In this document: piece after piece, positions 6,705 to 10,958 of the stretch
Layout of the letters: every line of letters starts with the position of its first letter
Position numbering within the stretch: position 1 is the first letter of the stretch
Source: an uncultured Clostridium sp.
Lineage (GTDB): Bacteria > Bacillota > Clostridia > Oscillospirales > Acutalibacteraceae
Reading direction: 5' to 3'
Length of the DNA: 10,958 nucleotides
Assembly: GCA_902471875.1 (NCBI GenBank)
Contig: CABRLN010000049.1
Coordinates: forward strand, 1-10,958
Notes under the pieces: generated by a model
Seen by the model: the letters and a program-made list of their open reading frames with translations, nothing else
Database searches by the model: none
What the model was told of the DNA's origin: nothing
Translations under genes and position numbers: made by a program

Positions 6705-7157
6705 TTATGAATTCAGACAATTGCTTAACGCTTCGTATGCCTGCTCAAACACAGCGTCAGTTACAAGCACTGACACCTGAATTTGTGACGTTGTAACTAT
6801 TCTTAAATCTATATTAGAATTTGCAATAGCTCTGAAAATTTTCGCAGCAATGCCCGGGTTATCTTCCATACCCTCATCCATCAAACTTATTATTGCATTT
6901 CCACTGCTGACTATCGGCTTTATGTTTTTAACTTTCAGCTTTGAAGTATAACCAAGCAATGTTACTATATCTTCATCCTTAATTGTAAATGACACTGATG
7001 TTGTACTGCCCTGAACCGGAGATAATGAAATCATATCAATATCGATATTTAAAGCCGCTATGTCTTCAAATACTGTAGCAATAAAATCCATATCTGCGGG
7101 AGCATTACGCAGTGTAACAAGTGTAATATCGTTTGATACTGCAATTTGCGCACTCAT
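6705..7157 (-). CDS. Stand-alone double ACT-domain protein, aspartokinase regulatory-like
   Basis: The 150 residues resemble the C-terminal regulatory half of LysC-type aspartate kinase, with no kinase domain. ACT 1 spans about 10-65 (ITLVTLRNAPADMDFIATVF, then NIDIDMISLSPVQGSTTSVS at 37-56). ACT 2 spans about 86-148 (GMEDNPGIAAKIFRAIANSN, then TTSQIQVSVLV, matching the aspartokinase STSEI..SVLV signature). In aspartokinases the paired ACT domains form the lysine/threonine site. A free copy could bind an amino acid and act on a kinase or another enzyme in trans, or be a remnant of a split kinase. ATG with GGGAG 10 nt upstream gives a complete protein, and no frameshifted kinase fragment lies upstream because dapB abuts it. 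It starts 21 nt after dapB and is the last gene of the asd-dapA-dapB block, which supports a lysine-pathway role. Confidence 0.85.
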   Translation of the reverse strand: MSAQIAVSNDITLVTLRNAPADMDFIATVFEDIAALNIDIDMISLSPVQGSTTSVSFTIKDEDIVTLLGYTSKLKVKNIKPIVSSGNAIISLMDEGMEDNPGIAAKIFRAIANSNIDLRIVTTSQIQVSVLVTDAVFEQAYEALSNCLNS

Positions 7158-7178
7158 TTATATACAACTCCCAACCTT

Positions 7179-7937
7179 TTATTTACCCTGAAGCATATCT
7201 GACATATCATACATGCCCGGGTTTTTCTTACTTAAGTAAACGGCTGCATTAATTGAGCCAATAGCAAAAACCTCTTTTGACTGAGCCTGATGAGTAATAG
7301 TAAGAACTTCATCATGACCTGCAAAAATTACTTGATGCTCTCCTACTATTGTTCCACCACGAACTGCATGTATGCCAATCTCGTTCTTCTCTCTTTTCTT
7401 TCTGTAAGAATGGCGGTCATAAACATACTGTGGTTCGTTTGTCATAACCTGTGAAATACCGTCAGCAATCATTAAAGCTGTTCCGCTTGGTGCGTCAAGC
7501 TTTTGGTTATGGTGCTTTTCAATTATTTCTACATCAAAAGCACTGCCAAAAACCTGCGTTGCCTTTTTAGCAAGCTCAATAAGCAGGTTAATACCCAATG
7601 ACATATTGCCGGAATAAAAAATTGCAACCTGCTCTGCAGCATTTTTAATTTGTGTAACCTGCTCATTAGAAAAACCTGTAGTGCAAATTACCGCAGGAAC
7701 CTTTTTAGCAGTTGCATAAGCCAACAATCCGTTTAATACAGCAGGATTAGAAAAATCTATAATAGCGTCTGCATTCTCCTGAACCTTGCTGAAATCATCA
7801 TATACAGGAAAATCAAATGAATTGTCAGAAAAAACATCAACACCTGCAATAACCTTGCAGTCATCTCTTGCTTCAATTTCTCTTGCAATTACCTTTCCCA
7901 TTTTTCCGCTGCATCCGCTTAAAATAATCTTTGTCAT
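7179..7937 (-). CDS. dapB: 4-hydroxy-tetrahydrodipicolinate reductase
   Basis: DapB reduces the product of DapA to tetrahydrodipicolinate with NAD(P)H, on the way to diaminopimelate and lysine. The 252 residues are at the short end of the normal range. The nucleotide-binding loop is GCSGKMG (8-14). DFSNP (61-65) and CTTGF (85-89) line the cofactor site. The active-site segment is EKHHNQKLDAPSGTA (140-154), with the His142/His143 pair, Lys146 and the DAPSGTA substrate loop. VRGGTIVGEH (192-201) completes the family signature. The start is ATG with an AAAGGTAG-type site upstream. It follows dapA by 24 nt and precedes the ACT-domain gene by 21 nt, so the genes are evidently co-transcribed. Confidence 0.97.
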   Translation of the reverse strand: MTKIILSGCSGKMGKVIAREIEARDDCKVIAGVDVFSDNSFDFPVYDDFSKVQENADAIIDFSNPAVLNGLLAYATAKKVPAVICTTGFSNEQVTQIKNAAEQVAIFYSGNMSLGINLLIELAKKATQVFGSAFDVEIIEKHHNQKLDAPSGTALMIADGISQVMTNEPQYVYDRHSYRKKREKNEIGIHAVRGGTIVGEHQVIFAGHDEVLTITHQAQSKEVFAIGSINAAVYLSKKNPGMYDMSDMLQGK

Positions 7938-7961
7938 TTTTAACTACCTTTATTCTTGTAA

Positions 7962-8852
7962 TTATTTTACTAAACCATATTTTTTCATTACAGCCTTTAA
8001 TTGTGCATTTACACTGTCACTTAACGATACAAGAGGAAGTCTGCATTCTCCGCAGTTAAATCCCATCATATTTGCAGCAGCTTTAACAGGAATAGGATTA
8101 ACATCGCAAAAAAGTGCGTTCATTAATTCTAAATAATGCAGATGCATTTTTGAAGCCTCTTTAAAGTTACCGTCTAAACACAGCTGAGCAATATCGTGCA
8201 TTTCTTTAGGCATAATATTTGAAAATACAGATATTACACCTACGCCGCCCAATGACATAATAGGTACTGTTAAATCATCACAGCCTGTGTACATTGTCAA
8301 TTTGTCACCGCAAAGTGACAGTGTTTTAGCTGCATCACCTACACTATCATTAGCCTCTTTTGTTGCAACAATATTAGGGTGTTTGCAAAGTTCTACATAT
8401 GTTTCAGGCTTAATGTTACAGCCTGTTCGGCTTGGCACATTATAAACAACCATAGGAATATCAACTGCATCGGCTATTGTATTAAAATGTGCTATTAAAC
8501 CTGCTTGTGATGTTTTATTGTAATATGGTGTAACTGAAAGTACAGCGTCTGCCCCTGACTCTTTAGCTTCTTTTGTTAACTCTATAGCATAAGCTGTATC
8601 ATTGCTGCCTGTGCCTGCAATAACCGGCACTCTGCCGTTAACCTTCTTCAGTGTATAATCAATAACACTGCAATGCTCCTTGTGGTCCATGCAAGCTGAT
8701 TCACCTGTTGTTCCGCAAGCCAAAATAGCATCTGTACCGTTTTCTATTTGAAATTCTATTAATCTGCCATATTCATCGTAGTTTATAGAACCATCTGTAT
8801 TCATTGGTGTAATCATTGCTACACAACTGCCTGTAAAAATAGGCTCACTCAT
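7962..8852 (-). CDS. dapA: 4-hydroxy-tetrahydrodipicolinate synthase
   Basis: DapA condenses pyruvate with aspartate-semialdehyde, the first dedicated step towards diaminopimelate and lysine. The 296 residues fit the (beta/alpha)8 family. The Schiff-base lysine is Lys165 (VATKEAND). The catalytic triad is Thr49 (CGTTGES), Tyr110 or Tyr111 (TPYYNK, equivalent to E. coli Tyr107) and Tyr137 (VVYNVP). Arg142 (SRTG) binds the substrate. In the E. coli lysine-feedback site, His56 and Glu84 are important; by alignment this protein keeps His60 but has Tyr88 at the Glu84 position (GTGSNDTAYAI), so feedback inhibition may be weak. The ribosome binding site GGGGGT (8861-8866) is 8 nt before ATG. It follows asd by 23 nt. 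Confidence 0.98.
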   Translation of the reverse strand: MSEPIFTGSCVAMITPMNTDGSINYDEYGRLIEFQIENGTDAILACGTTGESACMDHKEHCSVIDYTLKKVNGRVPVIAGTGSNDTAYAIELTKEAKESGADAVLSVTPYYNKTSQAGLIAHFNTIADAVDIPMVVYNVPSRTGCNIKPETYVELCKHPNIVATKEANDSVGDAAKTLSLCGDKLTMYTGCDDLTVPIMSLGGVGVISVFSNIMPKEMHDIAQLCLDGNFKEASKMHLHYLELMNALFCDVNPIPVKAAANMMGFNCGECRLPLVSLSDSVNAQLKAVMKKYGLVK

Positions 8853-8875
8853 AAGATATTACCCCCGTTTGGATA

Positions 8876-9955
8876 TTAGTCGTCAAGGTAGCCCTCAGCA
8901 CATAGCAGCTCTGCCATTAGAACCGCACCACCTGCTGCACCTCTTAATGTATTATGCGACATACAAACAAACTTAATTGTATATTGTGTGTCCTCTCTTA
9001 ATCTGCCAATAGAAACAGCCATACCGTTTTCAAGATTTCTTTCACTGTTAATTTGTGGTCTGTCAGGCTCTGTGAAATAATGCAAGAACTGCTTAGGAGC
9101 ACTTGGAAGCTCAAGTTCTTGTGCTCTGCCCTTATAATTTTCCCATCTTGAAATAATTTCGTCCATTGAAGCTTTATTTTCAAGCTCTACAAATACAGCT
9201 GCTGTGTGACCGTCGCTAATAGGTACACGAATACACTGTGATGTAATTGAAGGTACTTCTGTATCAACAATTTGGTCACCTTCAATGTGTCCCCAAATTT
9301 TCAGCGGCTCTTTCTCTGATTTCTCTTCCTCACCGCCAATATATGGAATAATATTATCGTTCATCTCAGGCCATGTTTTAAATGTTTTACCTGCTCCTGA
9401 AATAGCCTGATATGTACAAGCTAAAACCTTTTTAACACCTAAGTCCATCAATGGGTGAACAGCAGGAACATAACTTTGAAGCGAACAGTTAGACTTAACT
9501 GCAATAAAGCCCTTTTTAGTACCCAAGCGCTTTCTTTGTGACGGAATAATCTTAGCATGATCAGCATTGATTTCAGGAATAATCATAGGAACATCCGGTG
9601 TATGTCTGTGTGCACTGTTGTTTGACATAACAGGACACTCCGCCTTAGCATAAGCCTCTTCAAGAGCCTTAATTTCGTCCTTTTTCATATCTACAGCACA
9701 GAAAACAAAGTCAACCAGTGAAGCTACAGCCTCAACCTCTGAAGCATCCATTACAACCATATCCGCAAATTTTTCAGGAATTGGAGCAGTCATTGCCCAT
9801 TTAGCACCAACAGCCTCTTTATATGTTTTACCGGCTGAACGTTTGCTGGCTGCAAGTGCTACAACCTCAAACCAAGGATGATTTTCAAGAAGCAGTGCAA
9901 ATCTCTGTCCAACCATACCTGTTGCACCGATAATTCCAACCTTATAATGTTTCAC
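8876..9955 (-). CDS. asd: Aspartate-semialdehyde dehydrogenase, archaeal/fungal-type long form
   Basis: Asd reduces aspartyl phosphate to aspartate-semialdehyde with NADPH, the branch point for lysine/diaminopimelate and for threonine/methionine. The 359 residues follow the archaeal/fungal subclass: GATGMVGQRF (10-19) binds the cofactor, the catalytic cysteine is Cys157 in VKSNCSLQ, and the general base is His250 in PISDGHTAAV. SGAGKTF (186-192) and HNTLRGAAGGAVLMAELL (near the end) are further hallmarks. The start is GTG (9953-9955), placed by a perfect AGGAGG (9964-9969) eight nt upstream; there is no in-frame ATG nearby. It is the first gene of the asd-dapA-dapB-ACT transcript, under the TTGACA/TATAGT promoter at 10074-10102. 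No riboswitch-sized leader is present: only about 111 nt separate the predicted start of transcription from the GTG. Confidence 0.97.
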   Translation of the reverse strand: MKHYKVGIIGATGMVGQRFALLLENHPWFEVVALAASKRSAGKTYKEAVGAKWAMTAPIPEKFADMVVMDASEVEAVASLVDFVFCAVDMKKDEIKALEEAYAKAECPVMSNNSAHRHTPDVPMIIPEINADHAKIIPSQRKRLGTKKGFIAVKSNCSLQSYVPAVHPLMDLGVKKVLACTYQAISGAGKTFKTWPEMNDNIIPYIGGEEEKSEKEPLKIWGHIEGDQIVDTEVPSITSQCIRVPISDGHTAAVFVELENKASMDEIISRWENYKGRAQELELPSAPKQFLHYFTEPDRPQINSERNLENGMAVSIGRLREDTQYTIKFVCMSHNTLRGAAGGAVLMAELLCAEGYLDD

Positions 9956-10073
9956 AATAAAATCCTCCTAAATAATATACAATATGAAATTTCTAATTAT
10001 AATTTGCCTGTCAATAAAAAAGTTATAAAAAATTAAAACTATACTCATAAACAGCCACATAATCTTACTTTAT

Positions 10074-10102
10074 ACTATACCACCGATAATAGTTAATGTC
10101 AA
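10074..10102 (-). promoter_or_regulatory. Sigma-A promoter of the asd-dapA-dapB-ACT operon
   Basis: Read leftward, TTGACA (10102-10097) is a perfect -35 box and TATAGT (10079-10074) a 5-of-6 -10 box, with a 17-bp spacer. Transcription should begin near 10067, about 111 nt before the asd GTG. The near-consensus boxes suggest strong constitutive expression. I see no lysine riboswitch or T-box in the short leader. Confidence 0.87.
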
Positions 10103-10255
10103 TTTGTAAATAAAAATTTTCGTCCAATAATTCCTTTATTCTGCGATTTTTATAGTTTTTTCCTAAAGCAAATATACTGTATTTACAGCATTAATTATTT
10201 ACCAATATTTATACCATGCTCTCGTACACATAATGTAAAATATTTTTTTAAAGTA

Positions 10256-10284
10256 TTGACATTTAATACACAATGTTATATAAT
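10256..10284 (+). promoter_or_regulatory. Consensus sigma-A promoter of tRNA-Leu
   Basis: A perfect TTGACA (10256-10261), 17-bp spacer and perfect TATAAT (10279-10284) lie 40 bp upstream of the tRNA. The start of transcription is predicted near 10291, giving a short 5' leader that would be removed by RNase P. Such perfect promoters are typical of stable RNA genes. Confidence 0.93.
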
Positions 10285-10324
10285 GGTAAGCGTTCGGTAA
10301 GAACAATGGCTACACATCAAATAT

Positions 10325-10409
10325 GCGGGTGTGGCGGAATTGGCAGACGCGCTAGATTTAGGTTCTAGTGTCAGCAGACGTGGGGGTTCAAGTCCCTTCA
10401 CCCGCACCA
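10325..10409 (+). tRNA. tRNA-Leu (anticodon UAG)
   Basis: This is an 85-nt class II tRNA. Acceptor arms GCGGGTG (10325-10331) and CACCCGC (10399-10405) form 7 perfect pairs, followed by discriminator A and an encoded CCA (10407-10409). The anticodon stem CTAGA / TCTAG encloses loop TTTAGGT, with anticodon TAG at 10359-10361, which reads CUA and, by wobble, other CUN leucine codons. The long variable arm and the GGTTCAAGTCC T-arm are present. It is a monocistronic unit with its own promoter and terminator. Confidence 0.98.
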
Positions 10410-10410
10410 T

Positions 10411-10453
10411 AAAAGCACAACACAAAGAGTTTGATTCTTGTGTTGTGCTTTTT
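10411..10453 (+). terminator. Rho-independent terminator of tRNA-Leu
   Basis: AAAAGCACAACACAA (10411-10425) and TTGTGTTGTGCTTTT (10438-10452) form a perfect 15-bp stem around a 12-nt loop, ending in a run of five T. It starts one nt after the tRNA CCA, so it ends the tRNA transcript. Confidence 0.95.
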
Positions 10454-10614
10454 GCATATAAAATTTGCATGTAAAAAATAATTACCGTGTTTTTGCGATA
10501 AACAATTTAGAAATTAGAGACGTACTTCATATTACAAAAATAATAAATATAGTATATGTTTTATATAACTTTCACTCATAAAAACTACTTTTATTCAACA
10601 TATTTAAAGTATAA

Positions 10615-10640
10615 AGCACAGTAACTTAAGTCACTGTGCT
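10615..10640 (-). terminator. Possible leftward terminator hairpin
   Basis: AGCACAGT (10615-10622) pairs with ACTGTGCT (10633-10640) around a 10-nt partly self-complementary loop. Read leftward it is followed by TTATACTTT, a weak U-tract. It may be a second, back-up terminator behind the hairpin at 10654-10688 for a minus-strand gene outside the window. No such gene is visible here. Confidence 0.4.
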
Positions 10641-10649
10641 CAACTTGTC

Positions 10650-10688
10650 AAAAAAATACGATAAAATACTAGGCGTTTTATCGTATTT
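10650..10688 (-). terminator. Leftward terminator-like hairpin
   Basis: AAATACGATAAAA (10654-10666) and TTTTATCGTATTT (10676-10688) form a perfect 13-bp but AT-rich stem with a 9-nt loop. On the minus strand it runs into a stretch of seven T, the normal layout of an intrinsic terminator. It would serve a leftward gene from beyond the right edge. Confidence 0.5.
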
Positions 10689-10865
10689 GTGGTAAAATAG
10701 AAATGACAACAATCCTTGAAAAGAATATGAAACGTAAAAAATAAAAAAACAAATACAAATAAATTTATATGTTATATTAGATAGTGCCATATGAAAAAAA
10801 TTCACTAAAATTTGTATATATCTGCAATTTGGTGTAAAAAGTGTGTGTACACAGGGAATTTATTG

Positions 10866-10900
10866 GAAAAAGTGTTAATATTATAGGTTAACACTTTTTC
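10866..10900. repeat. 13-bp inverted repeat, possible operator
   Basis: GAAAAAGTGTTAA (10866-10878) and TTAACACTTTTTC (10888-10900) are perfect inverted copies 9 bp apart. The right arm overlaps the -35 box of a possible rightward promoter. A direct copy of the core AAAAAGTGT lies 31 bp upstream at 10836-10844. It could be a repressor operator or simply a transcript hairpin; the regulator is unknown. Confidence 0.45.
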
Positions 10901-10917
10901 TTCAGTTTATGTATAAT
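10888..10917 (+). promoter_or_regulatory. Possible rightward promoter at the window edge
   Basis: TTAACA (10888-10893) and a perfect TATAAT (10912-10917) are 18 bp apart. The transcript would begin near 10924 and run out of the window. The call is tentative because the region is AT-rich and the downstream gene cannot be seen. Confidence 0.4.
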
Positions 10918-10958
10918 ATAATACAAAATAATACAAATTTTTTATGAATTTATTGATC

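Larger units (their letters stand above)
9956..10324. other. Divergent intergenic region between asd and tRNA-Leu
   Basis: This 369-bp AT-rich gap holds the leftward asd promoter and its short leader (9956-10102) and the rightward tRNA promoter (10256-10284). Between them, 10103-10255 shows nothing I can name except a short inverted repeat, CTGTA-TT-TACAG (10177-10188), too small to interpret. I see no coding potential. Confidence 0.7.
10454..10958. other. AT-rich non-coding stretch at the right edge
   Basis: No credible coding sequence is visible in either direction across these 505 bases. They hold two hairpins (10615-10640 and 10654-10688), a 10-bp palindrome TGTGTACACA (10844-10853), a 13-bp inverted repeat (10866-10900) and a possible rightward promoter at 10888-10917. 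The stretch looks like the intergenic space before another gene lying beyond the window. Confidence 0.6.

Noticed and set aside
9956..10067. Lysine riboswitch or T-box in the asd leader
   Set aside because: The leader from the predicted start is only about 111 nt, AT-rich, and lacks L-box or T-box sequence features and a terminator hairpin.
10177..10188. Inverted repeat CTGTA-TT-TACAG between asd and tRNA-Leu
   Set aside because: With five-bp arms in AT-rich DNA it is expected by chance, and it overlaps neither promoter.
10276..10470. Minus-strand reading frame of 64 codons over the tRNA region
   Set aside because: It is the antisense of tRNA-Leu, its promoter and its terminator. The internal protein-like stretch is simply the translated complement of the tRNA and occurs opposite many tRNA-Leu genes.
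10690..10958. Replication origin at the AT-rich right end
   Set aside because: I found no cluster of DnaA boxes (TTATNCACA) and no dnaA/dnaN genes. AT-richness alone is not evidence.

Overview
The window is AT-rich, uses strong AGGAGG-like ribosome binding sites and near-consensus sigma-A promoters. It carries Rex, a clostridial-type phosphofructokinase and a long-form (archaeal/fungal-type) aspartate-semialdehyde dehydrogenase. Together these suggest a low-GC anaerobic Firmicute of class Clostridia, perhaps an Oscillospiraceae/Ruminococcus-like gut bacterium. The placement is inferred from gene content and sequence style, not from a search.

Layout from left to right. The redox repressor gene rex (+) is closed by a terminator hairpin shared with the convergent gene beside it. 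That gene (-) encodes an Lsa/CplR-like ABC-F ribosome-protection ATPase. Its roughly 420-nt leader, lying between 2413 and about 2836, is the most interesting part of the window. It has a sigma-A promoter, a 7-codon leader ORF (MRNFSCK) with its own ribosome binding site, and three mutually exclusive pairing arms ending in an intrinsic terminator. This is the layout of a drug-responsive ribosome-mediated attenuator.

Next come two minus-strand gene blocks. Transcription of the first starts near 10067 from a TTGACA-17-TATAGT promoter and covers asd, dapA, dapB and a stand-alone double-ACT protein. These are enzymes of the aspartate-to-lysine/diaminopimelate branch plus a probable amino-acid-sensing partner. 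A strong nested hairpin (6647-6692) separates this block from ppk, pfkA and a small PH-domain gene. The phosphofructokinase has an unusual mix of ATP-type and pyrophosphate-type donor-site residues and sits directly behind polyphosphate kinase, with its ribosome binding site almost touching the ppk stop codon.

Divergent from asd is a tRNA-Leu(UAG) gene with a perfect TTGACA-17-TATAAT promoter and its own 15-bp terminator. The last 500 bases hold no gene that I can support. They carry two hairpins that could end a minus-strand gene lying beyond the window. They also carry a 13-bp inverted repeat overlapping the -35 box of a possible rightward promoter at the edge.

The metabolic genes are ordinary housekeeping functions. 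The regulatory DNA, the odd phosphofructokinase active site, the free ACT protein and the His/Met-rich tail of the PH protein deserve a second look. I see no mobile element, CRISPR array or defence cluster.
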